From Rhynchopus sp. YZ270_cl-10 (taxonomy: Eukaryota > Euglenozoa > Diplonemea > Diplonemida > Diplonemidae): 64,000 nucleotides of DNA. The DNA is taken from the NCBI GenBank assembly GCA_964035575.1, contig OZ037895.1:682001-746000 (forward strand), read 5' to 3'. Made by a program: the position numbers and the translations under genes. Shown piece by piece: positions 10,401 to 21,305 of this stretch; positions within the stretch are counted from its first letter, which is position 1; each line of letters begins with the position of its first letter. The notes below the pieces were generated by a model. It had not been told where the DNA came from, searched no databases, and saw only the letters and a program-made list of their open reading frames with translations.

Positions 10401-11685
10401 CAGACATTGGTCCGTAAATAGAAAGTGCGGAAAAAATCTGTAGTATTTGGTTTTGTTGTAAAATTATTGGAAAACTGAGATGGTTTTTTTTACACCCACC
10501 AAGACCATTATCACATCCGAGGATGTGTTACACTGTTCTTTGTTTTAGTGTTTCTTTTGTTTTATTTATCCCCCTTTTTTTTTCCCTTTCTCTTCGAATG
10601 AATCCGTTCAACGGTGCAAAGAGATAGGGGGGATCCGTTTAGTGTTGAATACACGAAATCCCTCCTTGGATATTGTAAAAAAGGGAAAAATAAAAAAGAA
10701 AAGATACATCTTGTGTCTCGCATACGCTGGACACATCGAAAAGGAAATGGAAGTTGCGAAGTGCAAACGTCTCTGTGGATGCAGGCACACCGAACTTCAC
10801 TTGGTAATTGAACTGCGGAGAATATACTACTGTATTGGAGGGGAAAAGAAAGAAGTTATTTCATATACTTTCTTTTCTTAACGAAACGAAAAGAAAGCAA
10901 AGAGGGTGCGACAAATGTACCCTTGCTTTAAGAAAGAAGTTGAAGACATCAGGGGCACTTCTTCGAAGTCCAAATGCAAATAAAAAAAAAAAAAAAAAAA
11001 AAAAAGAATGATTGGTAATGGAAAGCCTAAGTTTCACAGTGCTTAGAAAATGTAAGGACGACTCATCAAAAAAAAAAATACAGCTCATGATGCATTGCTA
11101 CAGAATGCACACAAAAAACGCATAGAGAGGGGTTTTTTGTGAAAGCTTTTTTTTTTTTTTTTGGATATCGCGATAGCTCACACTATCGATGTATTTTTGT
11201 TGTTTTTTGTTGCAGCGACAAAAAAAAGAAATACTGAAAAGAAAAAAGAAAAAGAGAGGATGCATCTCAGCCAGTCCACGGATTAGGCTACCTAGAGGAG
11301 AGGAGGTTTTTCTGCGCGAATAGAACTCAAAACGACATTCACTTCAAATGAAAGAAGGGATCCGGTTTTTTTACAGTACGGACAAAACGCTTCCCAGAAG
11401 AGGTTCATCCATAAGCTCAGATGAAGACTAATAGGAAAAACGTTGTGACCGACTGTCCCCCCACATACTGTAGATAAATATGCTGTGTTGGGTCTGCGCT
11501 TCACTGTTGGGGGAGTACCGAAGAGGTGGGGTCAGATCCCTTGACAGTACAGCACATCAACATATTTATGTACACGTTGCTATTTATATTTTTCAAAAAA
11601 AAAAGGGGGCAGAAAAAGAAGGGAAAAAAAATGCGCAATTTTGCCACTTTTGCGCCAAATCCTCACGTTTTTTTTTTTTTTTTTT

Positions 11686-11736
11686 GTTGAAAACTTGGTT
11701 GTATTAGTGTAGACACCCGAGGATGAACTCCACTAC
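11686..11736 (+). repeat. Dispersed repeat family C, copy 2
   Basis: TTGAAAACTTGGTTGTATTA then GTGTAGACACCCGAGGATGA, preceded by a long T tract. It differs from the copy at 13,271 at very few positions. Confidence 0.75.
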
Positions 11737-12581
11737 TACTTTTGTTGTTGTTGAATCGACAATAACAGTATCTGAAAACGGATTCTGCACACAGCAGAGA
11801 GTTACCCGAAGGGCGAATGAATTGAACATTTTTTTTTTGTATTTGATTCAATACGTTTCTTTTATGTGAAGATCCCAGTTTATAGACACCGAAAATCTTG
11901 AAAGAAACAAAAAAAAGATAATAATGACAGCAAAAAGATGAAAAGCGAAGAGAGAAAACAAAAATAGCCAGGGAGAAAGGGGTGTGGGGGGGACGGTACT
12001 GTTTCTTTGAAAGAAGAGCGTCGTGAATTGGTTGTTGCACAACTAACAATTTGAATCGGGGTCGTGGACGTCCAATTTTCTTTTCAAGAATACTTTCAAA
12101 AAATACGCCTTTGTTTCACAAAATTTGTGCGCTCTGAAAAACTATTTTTTTTAACAAAAATTTGATAGCGGGAGGAAATTCTTCCCAGTACCCACAATTT
12201 GTGTGATAACAAAAAAGAGAGGTTGAAAGTACGCTCGGGTGGTGCTCCGGGAGGGGTCAATATTGACAGGTCGTTGACCGACTTCCGAAAGCGCCATCGG
12301 TGGGGGTATTTTATCACGCAAAAGAAGGCCACAACAAATATCATACATTTTTTTAAACCAACACTCACTCCAGCACATTACCAACCTTATTTGAAAAAAA
12401 AAAAAAATGTATCTCATGGTTGCTTGAGGAAACATCCTATATGAGGAGAAATTCCTGAAAGGATTGACCAGGTTTGATAGCGGGAGATTCGCTTGTTCTT
12501 CCGAAGAAACTTTTTTTTTTATTTTTTTTTTGTGGAAAACCCAAAAGGTGATACCAGCGAGAGGTCTTTTTAAAAGAGAAA

Positions 12582-12625
12582 AATTCATAAATATGACCCT
12601 AAGTCTCTCATGCTTAGTCACCTTA
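12582..12625 (+). repeat. Dispersed repeat family A, copy 4
   Basis: TTCATAAATATGACCCTAAG, TCTCTCAT, GCTTAGTCACCTT. Confidence 0.7.
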
Positions 12626-12780
12626 AAAATTGTAGAAGGGATAAAATCAAAAGGCGTTTTTTTTTTGGGGGGTAAGGTTTGGTTGCCCGAGCCTAATGGG
12701 GTGGATACCGCTCAGAAAGCTCTAATTGGCTGTTGTAATAGGAGGGGGTAATGTCGTGGGGGGGGTACATACAGAAAAAA

Positions 12781-12828
12781 GAAAAGTTCATAAGATGAAC
12801 CTAAGCCTCTCTGTGCTTAGTCAACTTT
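12781..12828 (+). repeat. Dispersed repeat family A, copy 5
   Basis: GAAAAGTTCATAAGATGAAC then CTAAGCCTCTCTGTGCTTAG; it lies 160 bp from copy 4 in the same orientation. Confidence 0.75.
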
Positions 12829-13076
12829 AAAAAAAAAAAAGGTCTTCTACTCAATTCACATCTTATTTTTGGAAAAGGTTTTGGTCCGGCACGCCCAACT
12901 CCCCTCTGGGGAAGCAAAAAAATTTTCGTCGTGAGGACGGAAAGAACTGAAATAACTGACATCCGAACAGAAACTGAAACAACAAAAACAAAAAAAAAAA
13001 CGCTGCTATTTTTTTTTTTTGGAAGTGAGCTCCCCCACCCCCCTCCACCAAAACAGCTGAGACACAAAAAAAAAAG

Positions 13077-13116
13077 TGAAGTTGAAAAAAGTGCGAACGT
13101 CTTTCATTGAACAACC
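13077..13116 (+). repeat. Dispersed repeat family B, copy 4 (diverged)
   Basis: GTGAAGTTGAAAAAAGTGCG then AACGTCTTTCATTGAAC. Confidence 0.5.
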
Positions 13117-13190
13117 AAAAGTAGAGGTTTTTTGATAAACACAGAACACATTTCTGGAGAGATTTGTAGAAAGGTAGAATGAAGCAAAAG

Positions 13191-13236
13191 AGAAGCTTAT
13201 AAAGATGACCCTAAGCCTCTCGTGCTTAGTTACCTT
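13191..13236 (+). repeat. Dispersed repeat family A, best copy
   Basis: TTATAAAGATGACCCTAAGC, CTCTCGT, GCTTAGTTACCTT. CTAAGC and GCTTAG form a 6-bp stem around a 7-base loop, extended outward by TGA/TCA in other copies. The hairpin is the most conserved part of the family. It is about 40 bp, has no coding and no clear duplicated flanks. Confidence 0.75.
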
Positions 13237-13270
13237 CAAATAAACTTCTCCCCTATTGTTTTTTTTTTTT

Positions 13271-13320
13271 TTGAAAACTTGGTTGTATTAGTGTAGACAC
13301 CCGAAGCTGAACTCCACTAT
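13271..13320 (+). repeat. Dispersed repeat family C, copy 3
   Basis: TTGAAAACTTGGTTGTATTA, GTGTAGACACCCGAAGCTGA, ACTCCACT; it follows a T tract and lies 35 bp from a family A copy. Confidence 0.75.
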
Positions 13321-13681
13321 TTTCTTTTCTTTTTTCCCATTGACATAGTTTCCGGCCGCGCGGGGGCATTGAAGAAAAAAAAAACTCTTGCCAGAGTGGA
13401 AATGTGCTGCTTTGAAATTCACTTCAGTTCTTCGGGCGTTCTTTCCTTTTCACAAAAAGAAAAACAAAATAACTTCCGTGAGTTGCATCTTCGTTCATTG
13501 TTTTTTTTTGTTACTTGATTACATTCGACACATTACGCTATTTAAAACAACGCAAGAAAGAGCATGAAAAAAAAAACGTGAAAGACTAGAGGATCCTGCC
13601 ACAACTAGGAAGGGCGGGTTCGAATACTAAACGACAGAGGGTAGGGACGGTATACGACGTGACGGATGAAGAACCTGCATT

Positions 13682-16600
13682 TCATGACTCGTCATCACTG
13701 CTTTCGACAAGCGCGTTCGGTTTGATGGAACCCATTCCGGCTGGCTGTGATGCAAAAAAAGGATGTTCAATTGTATTGCGAATAATCATTGCATTGAGTG
13801 AAGCTAGTTTACAAAATAGTTAAGATGACACCACGCCTCTGCTTAATCATCTAAAAAAATGAAAATGGAAATACGTCTGTGTACAAACACCAAAACAAAA
13901 AACAAACGTTTGTCAAGTGTGGCCACTATTTTTCGTTGCCAAATAATCGATACACCTCAACCCCCACAGTGCTCCGCCATCACCGTATGAACGTATCGTC
14001 ACTTCCCTATACTTTTTCTCTCTGTTATTTTCATACCGGACTCCCCACGAATGGGATATCAGAGGCCATTGCCATGTCAGCTTCGGACCCACCAAAGATA
14101 TCACTCGAGGTGTCGTCATAGGACTGGACAGGGGCAGCCATCTGTGTGTTCGTGTGTTTTTGATAACAGATTTAGAGTGGGGTACACACAACGGAGTATA
14201 TCCCACTATGTTGTTCGTGTGTGTTTTGAAAATGAGCTTTTTTTTTTAATTGAGGTGGCTTTACACCGTTCATTCCTCAACCCTCATTCAATGATGAACA
14301 CAATCCGACCACGGTACGCTTAAATGAAGTTATTAACCAGCACAGCAACCTTGCGGCAGACAACACATTGCTTTGGGTCATTCAAAGACAAAACAAACAA
14401 ATAAATCATACCGTCTCCGGAACAGGCTCAGGAGTGTCGGGACTGCTTATGTTTTCGTCTTGCTGTGTGTGTTTTTGTTGTTGTTTTTTTTTGTTTGTCA
14501 CCTCATGAAGGAGGAAATAGAAATAAAGCATTTTGAAACACACTTTGCGGCTCTGAGGACGAACCGCGCTGCAGAGCCACGCCTCACCAAACACGGTCGA
14601 GGATGTGTGCGTTTCCACCTCCTCCCGTGGGTGGTTTTTTACGTGGAGTGTTGAGTTTCTGTTTTCCACCAAAAAAAAAAATCATATGTTAGTTTTCCCT
14701 CACCCAAATATCATACATAAACCGACGAGGCTGGGGTTGGAAGCTCGTTCTGCGCTTCGGGTCCATCACGTTGCTCTGGTGCGAGAGAGTGCTCGCGGAT
14801 AACATTTGCACTTCCCACCTCTGCACCGATGTCACCTTCTGTCGACGAAGAGAGAATGTCTGCGTCGTTGCTGACCACCTCTTCTGTCCGAAGCATGGCT
14901 GCGTCGTGAGCGGCCACTGCTGCTTCCTCCTCCTTCTCCTCCTCCTCCTTCACCTCCACCACCTCCTCCTCCACAACCTGGCTCTCAACCTTCTCCACAA
15001 ATTCTTCTTCCTTCACTGAATCCGTGTCGACAGAGTCGCCATACTGTTGTAATGTTTTGAGGGAAATTTTTTTTAAAAAGGGGGTACATACGAACCCCGA
15101 AGAGTTCATCTCCGGGAGGATTGGCGTGTCGGTGGGGTGCTCCGGAGCGAGGGAGCCTTCACGTTGTTGGAGGGGGAGGGGCGGCATGGGGGGACGTGCT
15201 GCGGCAGAGGCGGAGAGGGCTGCTGTTGATGCGTCGGTGTCTGCTTCTTCGGCCTCTGTTGCTTCGTTGTGCAGTTCCTCCTCTGGGGCTTCTTCCTCCT
15301 CTTCCGCTGTCTCCGCTGTCTCCGTTGCTTCCCTCACAGAGGGTGCAACAGCCTCAGGTTCTGCCTCAGTTGGGGGTGATGCCTCCTGACCCGGAGGGGT
15401 AGCTGCAGGGGAGGGAACCGCGCCGTCAGTGGAGGGGCTGCTGAGAAGCTCTGCTGTGGGAGGGGCCTGGACGGTGTGTGGGGGTGCGTCTGATGTGTCA
15501 GCCTCTGCCTGGAAGAGTTGTGTCTCTGGCATGGGTGCTGCCTCTGGGGTAGCTGGCACGCTGTGTGGTGGGGTAAGTTGTGCAGATCTCTCTTGGGAGG
15601 CGACAGCCGGGCTGGCCTGCCCTTCTGCACCCCCTACGGAGACGAGCCCTGGTGTGTCGACTGCTGGTGGTGCGACTGGTGCAGTGGTGTTGGGTGACGC
15701 ATCGCTCCGTGGTGCGCTAAAAGCGCTGGCGCTGAGTCCACCAAACGGCGACCCCATCCGCCCCGGAGAGCTGTGCAGTGTCTTCAGCACCTTGATCTGC
15801 TCACGCAGGATCGTGATGGTCTCCCTCTGCGCTTTGTTCACATCATGCGCAACCCTCAGCTTCTGCGCAAGCTTTCCATCCGACGGCCGAGAAACGGTTG
15901 GAGACGACGGACTCGCCGGAGACATGCTTGGCACATCAGGAACAAAGCAGTCCCCTTCACGCACCTCCTTGTATCCAGCAAGACGGAGAACCCTGCGGAC
16001 AAGCTGAGGGGGGAAGCGCGCACGGAGCTCAATTCCGGTGACATCTTGGAGGTGGGTGGTGTGGGTGATGCGGAGGGATGTGAAGATGGCACGCTCCTCA
16101 TCGGTCATGCCTGCATCCTGGAGGAGTGCAGCAAAGTCAGCCGCCACGGGGGCAACAGGCGATGCTGGGGAAGGTGAGACAGGACCCTGGGCAGACAGCT
16201 GCACCTCAAGCTCCCCCTTCTGCTTCTCCAAGAGCAGCAGCTTGGCCCGCATGCGCTCCATCTCCAACGCATCCACAGGGTAGTTCCCTGCCCCTGCTGC
16301 CTCCTGCGCCTCTCTGTGCAGATGGTCGATGAGACGCTGCAGTTCAGCGCTCTTCTGTCTCTCTGCGTGCAAATCGTAGAGCAGCGTTTTAATCTGTTCG
16401 TCGCGCTTGTCAGGTAAGGTGTTGTCAGCTGTGTTGCCCAGACGCTGCATCTCTAGCTCTGTGCGTACCTTTTGCAGCTCCTCCTTATGTGCAAGAAGCT
16501 GCTGCTTCAAAGAGGTGACCTCATCGGTGTCGGCACGTGCCTTTTCGTAGCCAAATTTTTCGGTTTTTTCGGTGATTTTAATTGATTCATCAACCTCCGA

Positions 16601-19600
16601 ATGTCCTCTGGAACGTGTCCCTGAGTTGAGCACTGCGGGTGCCTTGTATGTGTCGGTTTTGACAAGCTGTGCCAGGTCTGATAGGTTCGTCCCTGTTACA
16701 AGCTCTTCGTCCATTTGGGAGCCTAGGGCGCTGACGGCAAGACGCAGGATATTGCCGAATTCGTCCTGTCCGTGGCTTGCGTTGCGCACATCGTGGCACT
16801 GCACAAAGAGAAGGTCCAGCTGCTCCCCAGGCACTCTCAAGAGAATGTGGTACACCAGGTCCTCTTTGCTGCTGAGGATGCCCCTATGGTGAATGGTAGG
16901 TTATGAGAAAAAGGGCAGGGAGGGGCATACCTTCGCTCTGTGGTCTTCAGAACGATCATGTCGGTGATGAGCTTCAGGTCGATGTACCTTTTGATCTCTG
17001 CAGACTTTTCATCCCAGAGGATCACCCGGTTTGGGGTGAGCATGAGGATCCGCTTCTGGCGTTGTCCATGCGAGGACACCTTCTCTACAGCACGGACAAA
17101 GAGAACCGGCTCTTTGTGCGGCGGTGCGAGATACGCAAACTCTGGGGGGATTTCACATTCGGACACACCTGGGGGTGGGAGGGAGGCTCTTTGCTCTAAT
17201 GCAGCAGACGGACTGACCGGAGGGCTAGCAACCGGAGAGGACGCAGCTGGGGACACAGTAACTTCATCCTGCACGGTCACCGTGGGGTACGCATTGGCCA
17301 CACCCTGTACGGGAACTGCAGTCGTCTCGGAGCCAGGCAAAGCGAGAGTCGGCCGTTTCTTCTCAGCAACGACCTCCTGCTCCTCCTCGTCGTTCACCAC
17401 CTCAAAGCCTTGAATGCCATGAAACGCAACCAACTCCTGAATGAGGTCCGGCAGCGCCGCCATCGGAGCATTGCGTGGGTCGTCGCTCAACAGAATGGAG
17501 ATCGACTCCTTCGACTCCACCGTCATCTGCATCAAGGTATGCCGTCTCCCCTGGCCCTTCCGGATCCGGAGAGACACCAAATCCCTTGTTGCAACAACAG
17601 TGGTGTCTCTGGTAGCTTCGTTTGCAAGACAGATTTTGTCGTGGGTGATGGAAAGCACTGCGCGGGGGCATTCTCCATCACTTAACACTGCGCGGACGTA
17701 GAGAAGGTCTTTTGATGACATTGCGAAGTTTTCCAAAGCCTCGGGGCACTGCACGGTGGGGATACCAGAGACGGAGCACACCTGGGGCTCGAGGGTGGCA
17801 GGAGCGAGGGAAGGGCGTCTACCCTGGATAGGCGGTGCGAGACGCATTTCTGCAACAGAGTTGACCTCAAGGAAGTTGCAGGGAAGGCCACGGATCTGCA
17901 GCAGTGCGCGCAGCATGGTTGCAATGAAGTCTGGTGCGATGTCACCATTGTTCGTATCGTGGACAGCAACAAAGTAAAATTCCTCCTGCAAATCAGCCGA
18001 CGTAATGAGATACGTCAACTCCTGGTTCTCCTCCGTAAACTTCGTTGCAGTAATAGAGGTGACCGCAGACAGCGGCATGATATGCTTGATGTTGCGATCC
18101 ACATCGCACATCAACAGGTACTCCCAGGTCATTGCCAGCACCCGGGTTGCCCGCGCATTGTTTTCTCCAAGACGTTCTACGTAAAGGAGTTTAAGAATCT
18201 GCACATCAGGGCCGAACCACGTTGCCATGACAAGCTTCATTGAGGAGGTTACCTGGATCGGGGGGAATTGTTGTTGGATTTTGGTGATCTGCTCGGGTGT
18301 TGGCGGGATCGATGCGGGAAGCTCGCCTGGGGAGAGGAGAGGGGAGACGGGCCCATCCTCCAGGGAGCGCGCGGGGGTGACGAGAACGGTCTTTGCGTTG
18401 GCGTCTTCGGGCTGGGCGGGGAGCGAGCATTCGAGGGGGAGTCCTCTGGTGATGAAGAGCTTCCTGATGAGCATCACCAACTCCGCAGAAGTTGTTTTGT
18501 TCCGTGCATGGTCCGCAGAAATAAAACGGATCTTTGTGTTCAAAGACGGTGCAAGCAATGTAATCAACGGCTCTGTGTCTGACGACACCTGCATTTCAGT
18601 GATCGCTGTTAATGGTACTGCCTGCTTAAAATTACGTTGAAAGTCGCAAATCGTCGCATATTCCGGAACCAAACACAACACCCGCCTTGCAATCTCCCCC
18701 TTCTCATCCACCCTATCCACAACCTGAGTATGCAACGCCGGTGTCCCTGCCCCAAACCACTCCTCCAATAGATCCTTCATTGCGGGGGTCACTACTGCAG
18801 GCGGGATCACTGCGCAAAGGGTTGCCAAATTGAGCTTCCCCCCAGCAGGGACCAACTCTGTTGGGGTCATAATTGGAGACGTCTTTGCGTTCTCTTTTAG
18901 AGTGGCCTCGTTTAGTGTCGGAATGGTACGCGCCTGCAGCACTGCGTCTGTTGAGGACACTAGGTTCACCTCAATCCCCAACCTCCTCTGTGCAACGATC
19001 CTCTTCAATAACCCAGCCAAATCGAATGAAGGTTCACCAAGCTTGAAGCCCAGCTCGATTCTCAGCCCCTTAGATGAGATGAGGTACATAGGCGAGGCTT
19101 CGCTGGAGTAGGTGATGCCACTGATACGGTCGAGGGGGACACAGTGTTTGAGACGGTGGGTTGTGTCGCACACGAAGACGTTCTCCATTGAGACCACCAG
19201 GATTCTCTCTGCATCGGTGTCGGAAGGGTGCTTTGTGATTGGCCCGACATACAGTGGGGGAACATCGACGTCCTTCTTTGACCAGGTTTGGAGAGCAGAC
19301 CGGGTTGTATCATTGCATTGGTGTGGGGAGAATGCGGCATTTGCTTCGGCAAGAACGGAGTCTACAAGAGGCTGTTCTGGGAGTGGAATATCCGCAGGCT
19401 GGAGAACCGGAGATGTCTGGTAGGGTGTGAGATTTGCCATGGAGTGCAGCGAGCCAGGAATGCTGTCTAACGTCTGCGTCAGCGCGCTGCGCTCAAAGGC
19501 AACCCCCTTCGCTGCCAGCACATCAACACATCTCTGCAAATCCGCAGGAGGCAGATGTTCCCGCATGCCTTGGCACAACGCATAACACCGTGCACGCTGA

Positions 19601-21111
19601 AAGCTTTCCTGCACATCCTCCCATTCCCGTTGGGAAGTGACGTGGCGAAGGACATCCATAATGTTGTCCGTCTTCAGAGGCGACAGTGGTGTCTGCGGTG
19701 TCCTCTTCTGTGGAGACGATGCAGCAGACCCTGGTCCATGAGGTGAGTGTGATTTGCTGCGGAGGCGTTCGTCCTCAGAGGGAGCAACGCTCTCACGTCG
19801 CGACCCGCCGCCAAACCACGAAGAGGAGCGCTGCGACAGAGGCGAGCCGTTGGCACTGCCGTTCCAAGAGTCCTGGCGCTTCAACTGTTCGCGCATCTCG
19901 CGGATTGCGACAACGGGCTTCTGGTAGTTTTCGCTCTTCTTCAGTTGGGCTGCCTCTTCCATGTCTTCGCCGGCAACCTTCTCTGCATTGAGTTTGAGCG
20001 AGCGTGCGGACATAATTTGCTGCAAACATTCAAGAAAGCGCTCCTGTGTGACGGATCTGTCGTTGCGGGAGTCGTGCGTCTGCGACCAAAGCAGGTCCTG
20101 CTCACCAGGCACCTTCATGAGGTATTGGTTCACACTCCCGGCATGCTTGTCGTCCTGCACGGACTGGTATGTGAGGTGCTGGATCTTCTCAAAACGGACG
20201 TGGCGTTTAATCTGTCTGTCCGTCTCTGCCAGCACAAAGGAGTTCTGTGTGAGGATCACAACACGCTTCTGCCAGCGCCCCTTTGCACTGCGCTTCTCCA
20301 CAATACGAATGAAGAAGATGCGGATGTCTCCCTTATTAAAGCTCTTCAGTGAAGGGGGTACACGCGCCAGAGGAGGCAACGCAGCCTCGTTCATGACACT
20401 CATGGAACGGTGTGCAGCAGAGTAGTGGGAGCTGTTGAAGCTGCCGTTAGGCGAGTCCACGTTGGGCCCGAACGCAGTGTCGGACAGCTTCCCACCAGGG
20501 GGCGCGCTCTTGCCACGTGCAGCGCGTGCAGATGCATCGGAGGTAGGGGAGAGTGGTGGAAGCGATTTGCGTGTTGAGTTGCGTGACGGCGACTGCGAAG
20601 AGTTGGAGCGGAAGCTGCTGAAGGCGCGCTTGAGGGGCGAGCCTTCCTCGGCAGGGCGCTTCAGGACAGACATCTCCTGGAGCTCGCCCTCTGTCGCGAC
20701 CTGCGAGACCTCCAGGGCAAGGTGCTGCTTGTCGGCAACAGCCTGTAGGATCGTGACAAAGTCTGCCTGCCCGTTGCTGTCGTTCCTGGCGTCGTTGCTC
20801 TGCACGAACATCAAATCCGGTGAGTTGGAGTCCTGGCTGCACTTCACCAACGTACGTCGCACACCCCCTGCATCCTCCACAAAGCCCACAAGAGAGACAT
20901 CTGCCACAAGCACCTCCCGCTTCACCTTCGGTGGTGATTTGATTTCATACAAAACCATCTTGTCCCATGTCAACACCAGCACACGCTCCTGCAGCACATT
21001 CTTGCTGCTCACCTTCTGCACAACACGCATAAACAATGCCTTATCATCAAACTGCTTCAACTTGGCCAACCCCACATAAGGCAGCCCTGTGCGCGGACAT
21101 GTCTCCCCCAT
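13682..21111 (-). CDS. Giant multi-PH-like, SAM-like and coiled-coil protein
   Basis: Main exons are 21111-16931 and 16883-14717, joined by a 47-bp intron that falls inside a domain and restores it (KTTERR then GILSSKEDLVYH). A phase-consistent set of small 3' exons follows (14658-14588, 14442-14412, 14141-14037, 13744-13682), giving about 2,205 residues ending in VESSDDES. Seven copies of a PH-like domain of about 120 residues are visible, each with a core like FMRVVQKVSSKN...ERVLVLTWDKMVLYE and a later (H/N)DxRN turn. Ser/Arg-rich linkers separate the first ones. After the seventh come coiled coil, a SAM-like domain (about residues 1600-1670, MTDEERAIFTSLRITHTTHL) and a long Pro/Glu/Ala-rich tail. 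It is likely a cytoskeletal or membrane scaffold. The two large exons are certain; the last four exons are inferred from splice signals and phase only. Confidence 0.65.
13815..13853 (+). repeat. Dispersed repeat family A, copy 7 (intronic)
   Basis: TAGTTAAGATGACACCACGC ... GCTTAATCATCTAA. A diverged copy inside the last intron of the giant PH-like gene model. Confidence 0.5.
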
Positions 21112-21305
21112 TGTTTTACTTTGGAGACCGGGTCTGTGACCCGCTGACCTCTGTTGATGGTGTGGTGTGGTATGATGTGATGCGATGGGGGGGGGATATA
21201 ATAACAGAAATAACACCCTTCTTTTTTTCTCTTCTCTTGGGGATCCCCAAACCAAAAAATCGAGTCTCAACATAAGTTGTCACCTCGACTGAAAAATGGT
21301 CGATC

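Larger units (their letters stand above)
7059..13681. other. 6.6-kb gene desert full of mobile and dispersed repeats
   Basis: No convincing exon was found on either strand. The region is dominated by A/T homopolymers, one piggyBac-type element (7711-8721) and many copies of short repeat families A, B, C and D. The open frames present are short, low-complexity and lack family features. A hairpin CGATAG-CTCACA-CTATCG lies at about 11,168-11,185. Confidence 0.6.

Noticed and set aside
10614-11011. Overlapping Lys-rich open frames near 10.6-11.0 kb
   Set aside because: They arise from A tracts and a family B repeat copy; no domain, start context or splice sites.
13560-13660. tRNA gene at a GGGTTCGAATAC box near 13,617
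   Set aside because: The bases around it cannot form a T arm or acceptor stem, and no A box lies at the right distance.
16837-21273. Upstream start of the PH-like gene at 21,273
   Set aside because: The extra 54 residues are low-complexity (His/Pro runs); MGETCPRTGLPY at 21,111 directly precedes the first domain.
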